Below are positions 1 to 14,335 of a stretch of 64,000 bases of DNA, piece by piece (position 1 is the first letter of the stretch; each line of letters starts with the position of its first letter). The position numbers and the translations under genes were made by a program. The stretch is from Zerene cesonia (lineage: Eukaryota; Arthropoda; Insecta; Lepidoptera; Pieridae): positions 3,286,001 to 3,350,000 of the forward strand of contig NC_052105.1 of NCBI RefSeq assembly GCF_012273895.1, written 5' to 3'. The notes beneath the pieces are model-generated. The model made no database searches, was not told the DNA's origin, and saw nothing but the letters and a program-made list of their open reading frames with translations.

Positions 1-114
1 ATAGTAGGTACAACACGGTGATAAAATATAGTGATAAAATATATATACGAATTGGTCACGCCACGAAATTTCGTCCCACATCGTGTTGTACATCACACCA
101 ACATACTTTGTGTA

Positions 115-260
115 GTTATGTTTAACCGCCTTCAAAAAAGAAGGTTATCGATTCGATATTTTTTGTGTTTGTAACCTCATAACTTTTTACGGGGTGAACC
201 GATTTTTTTTTCAAAGCTGGTGACTTCAGTGTGGTCGCTTTTAAATTTGGTCTAGTTATG
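115..260 (+). repeat. Remnant of the AACCGACTTCAAAA repeat
   Basis: TTTAACCGCCTTCAAAAAAG, then AAGGTTATCGATTCGATATT and a 'GGGGTGAACCGATTT' block. It matches in outline a dispersed repeat frequent in Lepidoptera. Relics of the same family are at 1768-1800 (reverse) and 23975-24040. Confidence 0.5.
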
Positions 261-656
261 ACAATTTGAAGGTGATTTAGTTGTTTTTACACTTATTTTT
301 AGTAGGTTGAAATACACCTAATATATTGTATATACCAAAAAACGTCTTCCAAACGACAACCAAAGGGTGTGTTTCCTTGTCTTAGTAATTCAGATGATTC
401 TATTCCTTCTTTACCAAAAAAAAAATATATATAATGAGAGATAGCTTTTAATGATCATCAGTGGAATCACTGTTGTTGTTAGTAACTGTCAAACTAAGGG
501 TTTCCAATAACCCAATATCACCATGAATAAAATATAATCAATTATAAGTTCGAGCTTTCTGTTTCAAGAACTGAAAACAAGGACTAATCATACAGTGTAA
601 TTAAAATTTATAATAATTTAAACGTCATAAAATAATGGTTTATTACATTTATAACA

Positions 657-850
657 ACTAGCTGCGCCGCGCGGAACCCGCGTAAGTCCGTATCCCGTAG
701 GAATATCGGGATAAAAATTTATATGTTATTCCAGTTGTTCAGCTAGGTGCGTACCAAATTTCATTGCAATCCGTTCAGCAGTTTTTGCATGAAAGAGCAA
801 CAAACATACACACATCCTTACAAACTTTCGCATTTATAATATTAGTAGGA
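657..850 (-). mobile_element. Non-autonomous Helitron (Lep-type), copy 1
   Basis: Reverse orientation: ACTAGCTGCGCC...ACCCGCG at the left and ATTTATAATATTAGTAGGA at the right. The 5-prime TC and 3-prime CTAGT ends with a CG-rich hairpin before the end fit rolling-circle Helitrons. TAGGA units repeat beyond the right end up to about 877. Confidence 0.75.
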
Positions 851-860
851 ATTAGTAGGA

Positions 861-2337
861 TTAGTAGGAATAGTAGTAATATTTATATATTTCCAGTAAA
901 ACTAACATGTAGTGTAAATAAATTATTTAAGAATTGAAATATGATAAAATAGCGGTGCACAACATTTATTAATATATTCCAATGAAAATATCTTACCTCG
1001 TTTCGCTGTTGTAAATGCAAAATTGCCTAATTAGATGAGCAAAGGGCTTATGAAAAACTGAATAGCACAGATTGTTATCTGATACCATTGACGTCATTGT
1101 TCAGTCAACAATAGCTGATGAGAGGATAATCTATGAAGTCGCTTTTGTTGTCGACGTTACGGATTGGATTAATAAATTTATTTTTCGTATTTCAAGTACT
1201 GTTTTATGAGGTGAACTCTGACTTTGAGGTCCTTATCGAAACAAAATGGCAAAGAGCACATTTGTCATACTTTATTTACACTTTGTGTAATGACATGGCA
1301 GGTCCTTTGAAGAATGTGTAATGTCTCGGTTCTGTATCGTAAAATGGTTTCTTTTGACTTTGTTAATACATTTTTATATTATTATAATATTAAATTAAAA
1401 TTTACTGTATACTATAATGTCTATGAAAAACACATATATTCTTGTTGCTTTTCGTTTATGGTTCCTACTTACAAGAAGCAACATTCCAACCAAATTGTCA
1501 AATGTCGTTTCCATAGTAAACACGCTCAAACTATTCCCAGTACTACGGGTTTCCATCTTCACAATGTCATTCACTTAGCACGCTCACTCAAAAATGGTAC
1601 TTCATAACTCCTTATAGTAACAAAATTGGATTCCGATTAAACCTTTAAAAATCGACTATCTATTAATACATGTAAAAGATGACACGAACAATAATTATTA
1701 TTTTTAACAAAACTAAACTACCTTCTAATTGTCAGAATTAAATCAAAAAAGGGACCAAATATTATTGATAACCTCCTTCTTTTTTGGTCGGTTGCAAAAG
1801 TTTTAAGTTCTAGTTTTAAACTATGTGGTGTAAGCTTTAAACCACTTATCACGATGGAAACAAAAGCATTTTCAATTGTCAGCACGCACTTTGTATTCCA
1901 AAAGCGAAGGAATTAAATGTCTAACGTTATAGAATATGGTATCCATTCATTGCCGAAGTTATAATGTTGCCTCATTAAAATAATCTGTTAATTGGGGTTT
2001 TGATTTCATGAATATTTCATATTATACAATTAAAAATTTAATGCAATTTGCTCTTTACCTCGAATATTGATTTTAGTTTTTCTTAAGTTTTTTGTTTAAC
2101 CAATTTATTAGTCGTAAGTAATTGAAATAAGTATTCATTGCAAACGGGCCTATTCTTTGTTTTTACCCGCACAATTTTTCCATAGAATACGAAACAAAAT
2201 AAATAGCTATTTCATTTTAGGAATGTCAAGATAGCACCACTAGGGAGCAATTTGTCTCACATTTTACTTAATTGTATTTACTGGACAAAAAATAGATTAC
2301 TTAATGCATACATCTTCAATCTATCATAGGATATATA
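861..2337. other. Gene-poor AT-rich stretch
   Basis: Two short overlapping plus-strand ORFs (62 and 97 codons near 1133-1607) have no recognisable domain and no gene-like composition. One CRE-like TGACGTCA is at 1089-1096. Only a repeat relic is supported. Confidence 0.5.
1768..1800 (-). repeat. Short relic of the AACCGAC repeat
   Basis: Reverse complement reads GGTCGGTT-type start with AAAAAAGAAGGAGGTT. Too short to classify further. Confidence 0.4.
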
Positions 2338-2550
2338 TCCAACTAATATTATAAATGAAAAAGTTTGTGAGGATGGCTGATTGTGTATATGTATGTTAGT
2401 TACTCTTTCATGCAAAATCTACTGAACCGATTGGAATGAAATTTGGTACGTAGATAGCTGGACAACTGGAATAATATATAGGCAACTTTTTATCCCGATA
2501 TTCCTACGGGATACGGCCTTACGCGGGTGAAACCGCGGGGCGCAGCTGGT
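2338..2550 (+). mobile_element. Non-autonomous Helitron (Lep-type), copy 2
   Basis: Starts TATCCAACTAATATTATAAA (slightly diverged) and ends AACCGCGGGGCGCAGCTGGT. The internal GAAATTTGGTACGTAGATAG and CCCGATATTCCTACGGGATA match the other copies. Confidence 0.8.
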
Positions 2551-5500
2551 TACTTATAAACATTAAATGTAATTCTTACTTCGTACGCCGTACAAATATC
2601 AAAAAGGCAGTGTTATACATATACGCCACATAATAAGTGTTACTTAATGGCCGTGTCTATAAATAAGATTCGTAAGAGAAAAGTTGGAAGTTCATTGGAG
2701 CGGTAATTACAAACACTTAGGCGCAACTTATCCTGACCCAGAATAAAAACGAACACATCGTTTCGTGTCGAAATTAGTGGTTCTGTGTTTTATTTAGCGA
2801 ATGCATTTAACCATTTTGTATTGTATTAGCATTTAAATGCAATTTATATGTGTTTTATAAAGAGCACATTTCATCGTAAGCGTGGATTTACTCCCGCTTC
2901 TTTTGCGTTACCATAGAAATACCTCGGCTACGATACGTCACAGCAATTTATTCAAAAAAAAATTGTTACGTCTAAATAAATTGATTTAATGTTTAATGAA
3001 ACACTAGATCGTTACTAAAGGCGGCAAACATGTGTATTATATATATTTGCACAAAAAGAGAAATCGTGATGAAATCAAAAATATTAACCGAGGTGCATTG
3101 CGATTTAATTATTTTCGCTTAGTTTTTGCATGAATTTGAATCACTTTTTGCAAATATACCTTGTGTACATATATATGCATAATAAACAGTAAATTAATGA
3201 GGACACGATTTAAGTATAAAACGAACGTAATTTCAAAGCACAAGCTTCTCCTGAGAAATCTTACCATTAAGCATTCATATGAGCCTCTTACGTATCGCTA
3301 TAAATTGTAACATCATGAAGCATATATTGCTGAAAGTAATAAAGTAAATTTGACAAATACCAAACTTGAAGATGTAAAACATTATTTTTTCTAGAAACAA
3401 TAACATTCAGAAACCCAATAAGTGTTCCTATTCGGTTGAATAATAATGATTGTGAAAAATGAGCTTCGAGAAGCCTGTACTCAATACATATTAATAATAT
3501 TTATTTTTGCTATTATTCATCTGTAACAAACAAATGTTTTCAAGGAAATTCATTGTTCTTAATGTTTTATAATATTGATGTCCCTTTGTCATCTCCTATT
3601 ACTCGAAATATTCATTAGTATGGATTCTCCATTAAACATCATTACAAAACAAAAAAGGGAATCTTAATAATCGAATATCAAATCATTCAATGAAATTCTA
3701 AATTCACATTACTTGTTCTATTTACAAATATAATCTATTTTTTTATTTACTCCCAAAATGAAACCGCGTTAACTGGCCACATAGAACATGCGATGTGGTT
3801 TACAATATATTTAATACGAAAAAAAAGAAGGTATTACAAAAATGTTGCATCAGTAAATATAAATAAAATGTTGACAATTCCGTTCACTGAAAATTCAACT
3901 TGTTGAAAGTGGAAATGTTAAGCATTGCGTTTCAATACAATGGGCGCCAATTAACCTAATTTGTATTCCCTTTTGATGACGGGATCTCTGAAGTCTCAAG
4001 TACAAATGTAATTCAATTGATTGAAACTTAAATTTTCAATTAAAAAAAATATTCATTCCAATTTGTGTGAATATTCATTGTTCATCAGAAACTGTTACAC
4101 TTTAGTTTAGCTAATAAATCATTTATTATTAACTGCATTATGAAGAAATCAGAACCAAACAACTTCATACTATTTTCTCGAGTCTTGTATTCAAACCCAA
4201 TTAATAAAAACACCAAAGGTCCTACAATGTTCTTTAAACACATTAATTTTCTTCCACAAACCGCTAATAAATGAACACAGCCCATGTATATAGTATGGGT
4301 GGAGCAATCGAGTGTCGGCCATTCACCGTCTCCAGCTATAATTACTGAAATCGATTGTCGTTACTACGGCTTGCTTGTTGAGACGGAATGCATAACCTAC
4401 AATCGGTCACTGATGTCTTACATTGAAAAAGTTATCGATATTATAAAAAAAATATTTGCATGATCTGTGGCATATTCGGTTACTTTTGTATGTTATGAAT
4501 AGATAGAAGAAACAGCATTTTAATGAGTTTCTTTTTTCTATTTATGTCAGTTTAATATTTATTGCAACATATAAACTGTCATAAATAAACAAAGATTTTG
4601 ATTTCAAAAATTATACTATAACGTTTGTCACTCCAAATCTTAGTTAGAAACCCTATACCCTTACCAATTAATGCATATCACGCATGCGACAGTATGAGAA
4701 AATAAGAAGTACATTATATATACTTCTGTGTCATTATATTAATTATTTATGTAAATTAATCAATAATTGTATCGAATAATTATGCTAAACTTAACGAATG
4801 AGTGTGGGATTGTATATTGCTGCAACATTTCCGATTAAATACATAAAATACACAAAACACCAATTCTTGATTTGTTGAATTTGAATCTTCAATACATATT
4901 TAGTTATCTTTACAATATTGGTGAACATTTGATGAATCTTATGTCTTATAAATTAATAACGTAATATTCCCATAACATACAACACATAATTCAAAACCAT
5001 TGAATATAAATCAAACCAAATAACGATTTATCCAATATAAAAATCTCATTAACCGAGCCATTCATTTATCGGGAGCAATCGATTTTTTCAATAAACAGTA
5101 ACTCTGTGTAAAATGTCGTTGTTGGCGGCGCGGTCGTTTCCACAGAGTAAATAGTGATCATTCATTATTTACGCCAACGGACGTTCATGGTTGGTATCGC
5201 AAACATATCTGCATTTCCATTATAGAAATAAATGTCAGTATGACAGCAGTACATATCAATCTTTTGTGCGTATTTATTGAAGATCGTTCAGTGTGTTTTA
5301 TCATTTTATTGCATTTAGGTGCTTCAGAATCTTGTTTGCTTCTCTTATTATTAATACCATTAAATAAATTACGTTACTTCCCTATATTTTAAAGCAAATG
5401 TAGTAATGACTGGAAAGGAAGTTTTTTTCTTTTTATCGAATTATTTAGACGCAGTAAAACTAAGGGATATGGGGATCTTTCTCAAAAACAGTATGCGAGT

Positions 5501-6338
5501 ATATTATTATAAGATATTGCTACTGGTTGAAAGCCTAAATAAAACTCTATAGATTTTTTTTATTACAATATTAATTTTATTATTATAATAATAGTCCCAG
5601 CTTACTTCGGGCACGCAATTCATGCTAATTTAATCAGAATAAGTGGATACGCATTTTCCTTCACACGAACCGAGCCTCTTCATATTAAAATGTTGAACGA
5701 ATTTTCTAAATCAATTCAGATTCGTGAAATATGTTTGATTTGATGCAAAGGATAATATTTGCGTGTGTATTTTATTGATATAAAAATGCTAGTTCGTATT
5801 CTATTACAAGTAAATACTATGTGACGAAAAAATCTAGGTTCTGAGTGTGAACAACAATAAAACTTAACAACTGACTTAAAACTTGACTTCAAACACATTA
5901 AGTAAGTATATTGTAATATTTTTCCCGGTTTGTTAACTATGGATAATACAAAAAAAATGTTATATCTTCAAAGAAAATCCTTAATGTATCAGTTACTAAA
6001 CTTTCAGAAAAATAAAGCTATCGGTCTGCACCTGATCTTTTTACTTTGTCAGGAACCTCTAGGACTAAATGAGTGAAGTTTTGTATTATTTGCATTTAGA
6101 ATATATGCATAATATATCCGTATTCAACTTAATTGATTAAATGATCATAATTTTATATGATAACAGAGAAGCAGCGTCAACGTGGCGGAGGAATTGACAT
6201 AAAATGAGTCATAACAATAGTTACTAGAATTTAAATACAGCCCGGTGAAGTTAAAGAATAGTAAGAATCTATCAATGCACAGCGTGATTAAGCGTAGAAG
6301 CATGCATATCCTACTTTCTACTATCCTACTTCCTACTT
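2551..6338. other. Gene-poor AT-rich stretch
   Basis: No supported gene. Short minus-strand ORFs at 4085-4285 and 5716-5898 look random. A small GC-richer spot near 5113-5140 (GTTGGCGGCGCGGTCG) has a 13-codon ORF only. Confidence 0.5.
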
Positions 6339-6539
6339 CCTACTAATTTTATAAATGCAAAAGTTTGTAAGGATGTGTGTGTGTGTTTGTTGCTCTTTCA
6401 CGAAAAACTACTGAACCGATTACAATGAAATTTGGTACGTAGACAGCTAGACAACTGGAATAACACATAGGCAACTTTTTATCCCGATATTCCTAAGGGA
6501 TACGGACTTACGCGGGTGAAACCGCGGGGTGCAGCTAGT
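6339..6539 (+). mobile_element. Non-autonomous Helitron (Lep-type), copy 3
   Basis: Starts CCTACTAATTTTATAAATGC and ends ACCGCGGGGTGCAGCTAGT. It is preceded by repeated CTACTTCCTACT units (6310-6338), as if the 5-prime end was reiterated. It contains a short TG run. Confidence 0.8.
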
Positions 6540-7841
6540 ATTATATAATACAGACACACACTCTATCTATCACTAAAATATTCCTGAAAAAATGCTTATT
6601 GCTTTTAAAATTAAACCTGTCACGTTATTACATTGTATAAACAATATATTTACCATCTGTTCATGACTTTCACATACTTTCCAACCTGCAATATTCGAAG
6701 TTGACTTACAGTATATTTGCTTTACTCTCGTATAAACTCGAAACACAATTTATGAGAGAGCTCCACCAAGTTGGAGTTAACTAAAGTCTAACAAATGGCA
6801 AGGATTAGATTGAAAGGAACAGTATATGGAGACTGGAAAGTGATTCAGATGATTGCTACACGTACGCGGAGTGGATGAAGTATATATTAGATCAATACTA
6901 GCGAATAATAGATGTTACATATATTTAACGTTTGTTTCATATCGGTTTATTAGCGTTTTCATTGACACAATTTTATCGTGCTGTTAGCTGGCATAAAGCA
7001 AATTTTATAGTAACAGTTCGTGGCTAAGGTTATTCTTAAAACGGCTTTTTATAATGGAATATAAACATCTCAATGGTTTGAAATACACAAGGATTTGTCG
7101 ATGTCTCTCCGTAGTATAAAGGAATTCATTGATACTGGAAGAGTATTTAATCGCATGGTGAATTTATTTGAGAATGTAGGGTCAAGAAGTATTTGGGATA
7201 AGTCCTGACACAATACAACAAGAAATACAACTAAGCTCTTGTAGTAATGAAATTTCTTCGAAACTATTATAAGACTACATTTAGATAATTTATCAACGGT
7301 AAAAAGACTCAACACAATATGTCTCAATCCGTCAGGCATTATATATTAGAGAAGATAGTATTAGGTCGTAAAAAGAACTTATAATATTAAAATATTCATT
7401 GAACTGCAATAACCATCGCAATACAAGAAAAATATATGATCGTTGGTAGCGTATAGAATTCCCTATCAGGCAATTCAATCTCAGTTCACCCATAAAGTAT
7501 TTCTAAAGAGTTGCCTGAAGCCGCTTGTGCTACTTTGGAAGCAAAATATTGGAATAAAACACTCTTTTTTCAACAATTACAACGGCGCATTTTGTGTGCT
7601 GATTTTGGTCTAACTTGAAAGACGGTACCTACCAAAAATATTTAGGAATGTCAAGCGAAGAATATCAGAAGATTATATTAATATTCTACATAATTATTTA
7701 AACTATTCACACATCTTGTTTAAGTGTTAAAACATTTAAAAAATTACGAAAAACGACCCAGGTGGAGCCATACAGAACAACTCGTTTATACCTATGTACT
7801 ATGAAAATAATTTTAAAATTAAAGATCACGACACCACCCAG

Positions 7842-7896
7842 GTCATCATCATCATCATCATCATCATGTTCTCACTGCTGGGACAGGGATGAGGGT
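7842..7896 (-). mobile_element. 3-prime end of a lepidopteran non-LTR element with (GAT)n tail
   Basis: On the minus strand, TCCCAGCAGTGAGAACATG is followed by eight GAT units. The same junction occurs at 17102-17164. A short ORF over the TCA run is not a gene. Confidence 0.55.
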
Positions 7897-10189
7897 TCAG
7901 TGCATAATCCACCAAATTATGTTACTAGGATTAACAATAAGACTAATTCAGCCTCAACTACAGCATACGACCTAATTTATTATTCGGTTCTCTCATTTAA
8001 TTTCAACTATGGACATTAATACTCCTTTTCATTAAACAAAGAGTTCAAATTCAAGCCATCAGTTTCAATGTCAAATGACGTACATTTAATCAAAACTTTG
8101 TTAACGCTGTTGAAACAAATCTTTACTTTTCTTCTTTCTCCTTATGTTGAATGAGCTAAATTTAAAGCTTTCATTTAGTCTAACAAATTCTATAGTCTAA
8201 ATATCTCAGTGTATTTTTCATATCCATGTTATGAATAGACATCCAGGTCGATTCTCAAATTCGCTGTATCGTTTTCACATTCCATTAGAGAAATTTATGT
8301 TGAATCTGTTTATCTCAGTATTGTCGATTCTAATTCCCGATATATCCGGCCTAAATTCTGCCGACATGTCCAAACCAACCACAACTGATTTAATCTGGTT
8401 TTCATTGAATAAACTCATCAGGTTCTCAATTTCATTACAATACAATTTTAAAGTTATCGAATCATCTAAATCATAACGTAATTCCTAATTTATTAAGATG
8501 TCATTATTAATATTTAGTGAAATAAATATTTAAAGCAATTGTTTTTGAAAATATATACTACCATTAGATTATAAATAGATGTCTTGTATAGTATCCCAAA
8601 ACTAATAATTTTATTATAAGAAATGTATTGTGATATTTTTGTGATCTTGGAAGTAAAGAAAAACCTCACAATATGTATAGCTTTAGCAATATACATTGAC
8701 CATAGCGATATATTTCAGGTTCATAATCTAGTTTATTTAAATTTTACCTCAAATATGTTTCCACATTGAAAAATCAGACTACAGTTCATGCCAGACTCTC
8801 ACAAACCACCAATGTTAACCGACATTTTCATACTACGACAAAAAGCAGTACATTACAAACGTTGCATGCAACGGCGGATTTTCAAAAACAGTTGCCACTA
8901 ATGATGCCAGCAATGCACTAGAATAGATTTGTTTTGTCCGGGTCAGAGGTTAGGGAACCCTCGCATGATCGCAAAACGAACTGTGCCAAGGAGCTACGAA
9001 ATAATGGACGGTAGGTAATCATAATACGATTTTTTCTAAGCATTCTACTTTATAAATGTGGCTCTGTCTACAAATGATAGTGAATGTAGATTATATAGTT
9101 CAATATATTAAACCCATTTGTAGGTTTTTTTGTTAGAAAACAAACTAAAAGGAATGAGGTGGTATGTAATAGCGGCTGCTGCGCGATATTGCATAATTAT
9201 CTAACATTTACAAGAAGGTATGCAATTTAGAACACATTAAGATTACGATTATTTGCGCGGGTAAAACATTATATAAATCAAAAATTTAATCTAAATAGTT
9301 TGGTAGCATCCTAGAATCATAATATTATCAACAAATATCATTATAATAAATATTTCGAAGGAATCAATTAAAATTAGTGAGAATAGATGTTACTTTGATC
9401 TGATAAATTTATCACCACCTTTCAGGTATATCTAATTTATTTCCTTAAGACATCATTTATCTTTGAATTTCTAAGCAAATAAGTTTGTTGGACCCGTTTT
9501 TAGTTCGAAATAAATTGCATTATTTCTATAAAGATCTGCAACCAAATTCTAATTCAGATTTGATTGTAATCGTTTATTATGATCTGGAACACCAGGCTTC
9601 TCGTAGTCTGCTTTTTATGAAATAATCACCTATCAACATCAGTAGGTACTAAATAGATAAGTAATTTTTCATACGGATTTCTCATTCTTTCGTTTCGTTC
9701 TCATGTTTGATTAAATGATTAATCTAATCTGATTTATGACAAGAATTTACTTGAGACAATTTACTTATTGTGGTCCCAAAAAATTAAGAAGTAAACTTTG
9801 AAACCTATTATTAATTATTTATACACTATCTTGAGCTACAACTATACGGGAGAATAGGTTATTTAATAACTATTCCATTCTAAGTAAATAAATATACAAG
9901 TCCTCCATTTTCTTCGTAGTTCGCGTGCAAGATTTCACACGAGCCTCAGTTTAAATTTATTGATTCAGGAAATCCGGTAGATAGAAACGTCTAGCCACAA
10001 CTAATTTAGTGTTTCGAGGTGCTCAAACCATTCTAACAGTGGTGGGTCATTAAACTGTAACTATTATCCGTTTAGCCTGTAATGTTTAGGTTTTATATAC
10101 CCTTAGTAAGGTTCTTTAAATTTTCGATGCTTACACCTATTCACGTTATACAGATAGTCTGAATATAGAGAGGAATTTAATTGATACAA

Positions 10190-10370
10190 CGGTGGGGACA
10201 CCCTTGTAACGCGCACCGGACCGAGTATGGCCCTTCCAGCCTCCTCCATTCATGCGACAGATCAAGCCGAGGCTCATCCCCGTCCCACCCTTGAGATGCG
10301 CGCATCCGTGTTAAGATGTTAGCCCTTCTGACTAATATCGAGATTCACCATCAAAAAAGCAACGCGCAAT
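10190..10370. other. GC-rich segment of unknown nature
   Basis: Base composition jumps here: CACCGGACCGAGTATGGCCC, then CCAGCCTCCTCCATTCATGC and GAGGCTCATCCCCGTCCCAC. There is no long ORF and no Pol III boxes. It is most likely a fragment of a dispersed repeat or an old retroposed piece. Confidence 0.3.
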
Positions 10371-11577
10371 AAAATATTGTTCTCAGAAATGTCGATACAA
10401 CCGGAATAAAAAAAACATGAGTTTCATACCGAACTAATGTAACCTAATCTAACCCAACCTTAATTTTCAGTCATTAGGTTTTAGTGATAATTTGACATAA
10501 CGACCTAATGGAAAGGTGGAATTATCACCATGAAAATTAAACATTTCAGAATATTACTTCAGTCCATATTTTCCATTACATATGAAGGCACGTATACGGC
10601 ATAATTTTCTAACAAAAACTCTCTTCATCAGGACTAGATAGATCTACTTTTTCTGCTACTTAATATCATAAACGTTTACTTGACATGCGTTACAAAAAGA
10701 ATATTAATACAAGAATATGCAAGAGTTTCATTGTACTAATGACAGACGAAATACATTTCTAACAAATAAATAATTTACCGAATAGATATATTTAACACAT
10801 AAATTAATGCGATTGTTCTATTTTACTGCAATGGTTAATAAATTATTGTTCCCCGTAAATTCCACCATTATGATATGAAAAGCAATAAATCAAAATCACA
10901 TTAAAACAGCACCAACAAATCGATCACGAAAGCAATAAACAACCTCCGAGCTATTAAATAACATGAAACAATATTGAAAACTAATGAATCGTTCCATTGA
11001 ATAAACTGGAGAAGCCAAAGCCGAACTCAAACAATACACTTCATAGGTTTGCAGGCTCTAATTGCAAATTGCCTACCGAGCACGTGGTCAGAAAGGTAAT
11101 GTCACCCTTTGTAGCGGCTACATAATTATTAGCGTCTGTATCTGACTTTTAACGACTAGCACAAGCTTTATCACATTAGTGCGGGCCTAATTCGTGTATT
11201 TTGTATGCGAAAAGTATAGTTTTATGTTATCTGCGATGAAAGTAACTCTGCCTGCAGCCTAGTCCACTGGGAAAGTAAAAGTTGGGAGTCTTTTTAATAC
11301 ACATGTCGCTCTAATTAAACTCATTTTAATGTTAATTGTTTCAGTACAAACTAAACCCTAATGTTGTTCCATTTATTACATTAAATAGAACAATATTTCA
11401 AAAAAGGCGTCCTTTACAGAAGTGTCCTTATTGTTTAACAATAATCCCCACCTGTAGTTAGGACTAAATTATTTCTCAATAAATAACATAATATTAGTGG
11501 CAAATTCTAAAATTCTATTGTAGATTTCGATTTAAATTATATTAATAATCAAAATTCATAACTATCCTACATGAAAT

Positions 11578-11760
11578 ACTAGTTTTCACCCGTGTGGCCA
11601 ATATGATATTCTCGTGGGAATGACATGTTTCCCCGCGGTTAAAATGCGACCCAATCCTTTCCACAATCTCCACCTACAAAAATCATACCACAAAATCATT
11701 CCCTTGTAACGTGAAAGATAGACAAACAAACTGACACATTTTCGCATTTTAAAAATTAAT
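11578..11760 (-). mobile_element. Diverged Helitron remnant
   Basis: Reverse orientation: ACTAGTTTTCACCCGTGTGG at the left and GAAAGATAGACAAACAAACT near the right. End structure resembles the Lep-type Helitrons, with a poorly conserved middle. Confidence 0.5.
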
Positions 11761-11920
11761 AAACATTTGAGATTAAGTATTCTTCATTTTAGAACATTCT
11801 AATTGTTGTATTTATTTATTGTATGTTATTTATTAATTAGACGGAAGCTAGTTAGGTAATACACACGTAGATACCAAGACGTTCATTTAAACTATGATTA
11901 ATCCCAAACGTAACAGTCCT

Positions 11921-12155
11921 GTGGGAGTTGAGCAAGTCGGGGAAGGTACCACACATGGAGACGCCGATTTAAAGGGCGGCGTGTAATAGCATCCATTTTC
12001 TTACCCTTCCCAGCCCTTTCCTTTATTCCCTTAATTAATCCTTTCCATATTCCTTATCAACTAAACTTGGCAACACAAAGCCTCTGCTAATGTTTCTCGG
12101 TGGTGTTGGTTTCTTTTAGCATCAGGCGACACAACCGCTTCTTAGCAACCTACTA
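11921..12155 (+). mobile_element. SINE-like repeat, family S, old copy G
   Basis: Degenerate: GGGGAAGGTACCACAC, pyrimidine-rich CTTCCCAGCCCTTTCC, then a 3-prime part with CATCAGGCGACACAACCG. Diverged across its length. Confidence 0.45.
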
Positions 12156-14256
12156 TCTCACAAGAAAAACTAATTGACGTACATTGGGCCTTGCTTCGTC
12201 CACTCTAATTATTTAGCCACTATATTTTATAAAAGACTTATGCAAAATATGACAAAATTAAATTTTGTTTAGTTTATACAATAAAGCAAAATATTAAACT
12301 TTATATAGTGAGTGTAACTTCTTACTTTGCTCAACAAGCCTGTCTCTAGTCTAATTAATTACATTTGTCTCAGCAGAGATATCATTTTGAACGTAGCGCC
12401 AATGGCTGGAGGCTAATTTATCATTATTTTTATAGTGTTTAGTGACCTTATTGTATTTCAACTTCGTTCTATTATTTTCCATGGACTAATATAATAAAAC
12501 TAACTAAATAGAATATAGTACCCGCTTCTGAAAATTTCAACAAAATCTAACCGGTGAGAGAGAAAATTACGATACAAACAGTTTTAGATGTGAAAAAAAA
12601 GTTCGTCTCTCATCAGATTTATTCCATGAAATTCAAAATCACATAATATATACTCCGAACAAACCACGCCCGTATACTAATACATGTTACTAATACTACC
12701 GTAACAGCGGACCTCTACCTAGACGCCCTAAAATTCTCGGCCACGTGATAACTCGTTTATGCATAACCCAATACGAAATGGACAAGCATGCTCCAATGCA
12801 CATTAGTTTTCGAAAAATAGGCTCAGACAATCGGATTTTTCGATAAGATTGCTGATTTTGGAACATTCGTACCAGTCAGGGTCGCAATTTCCACCACATT
12901 TGCGTTTACATTAAACCCTATCTAAATTGACATGAAGTAAAATAAAAATGATCTTTTCGCTATTTAAGATAGTTCATGCATTTGAATGTATGACGGACGA
13001 TAAAACCCACATTTGATATGGATGATTTTATCCGGTTATACGATTATTATGCATGGTATTTGAAAAGCAATCACGAGTTATTTGAACAACCGCAACAATT
13101 GTCAGTTTCCATAAATTTAAATATGACCTATGAATGATGAAAAGAACAAATAAAGTTTTATACAATAATAGTTTTAGTTCCTACGACAGAAGCTTCAATA
13201 TGTGTGTAAATTGTGCGCTAGTAACGTATAGAAACTTAATACTTTACATCCTTTTTTTGACATAAAACGCAACTTATTTCCCGTTATTTAATATTTCTAT
13301 AGATAATTACATTGTCAATTTAATTCATGATAGATATATGGTAATAATATAACCAAATAGAAGTTATCATATATGAGTGTAAACTTCTAGTACTTTAGAT
13401 CGATTGCGATTGTTGCCCCACTCTCTCGCCGGCGACGTTTAATTAATGTGTAATAAAATTTGCGAAGCCGTTAAATAAGACCTTAAAATACTGGTTTACG
13501 GGTACATTTTATTAAATCTAATTAGGCCATTATAACCTTGGAAGATGTCATAAATAAATTAGATATGACGAGATATTGAATTATATTTAAATTCTCCTGT
13601 GTTTGGGTGTGGTAATTTATGTGAGTTGCAATAATAAATTACTTAAAAATACCTTTATTTCATGTTTTTCATTAAGGTACAAAAATTTAATAATTAATTT
13701 GTGTGTAATGTAAACTTACTAAAAGTTTAGTTTTTATGCAACATAATTACTGAACATCATTTATTGTTTTTAAAACGAAGTAGTGAACCAAACAATTTTC
13801 TATAACCCATTTTGTCTAACTAAGTGACTTATATAAGTTATTTATCAGGTGCAACTGAAGATTTTCAGTCGTCTTTATAAGCCATTTAAATCTTACGGAC
13901 AACATAAAGTGTGCAGAAAAAACTAGATTAATATTTCATCCCTCTACCAATTGTGACCGCTTTTATGACAAAGTGAAATACGTTACTGCAGAACAATTGT
14001 CTGAATAATTCATTTACAGAAATGTAACTGCGCCACAGGAACTCTACTGAGGTCTTTTTATTCCCTCTTAGTACGGAATGGGTTGTCAATACTGTTTAAA
14101 TATTAAACTTAAAATTGAGTCACATTCATACTGGATTTATTTGGGGAACAGATTGATATTAATCGAAAACTATCCCTTGGATTAAACTGAAATGAAAATA
14201 TTAAACTAGCTATATCGATTCTTATACGTTTCAAACATACTAATTTTTCCCACATA

Positions 14257-14335
14257 TGTGAGCTGGACTCGCTTCGACACGAATTGGGTCAGCTCGCAAT
14301 GGGGAAGGTACCACACCCCCACAGACGATCGGCTG
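14257..14335 (+). mobile_element. SINE-like repeat, family S, 5-prime fragment F
   Basis: Only the 5-prime part is present: CGCTTCGACACGAATTGGGT, then GGTACCACACCCCCACAGAC. The body and tail are absent. Confidence 0.55.

Larger units (their letters stand above)
6540..11577. other. Gene-poor AT-rich stretch
   Basis: Short ORFs at 7070, 7762, 8231 and 8514 have no domain signal. It contains the (GAT)n tail at 7842 and the GC-rich segment at 10190. Nothing else is supported. Confidence 0.5.

Noticed and set aside
7762..8019. 85-codon ORF with Ser run
   Set aside because: The Ser run is the (TCA)n tail of a retrotransposon end.
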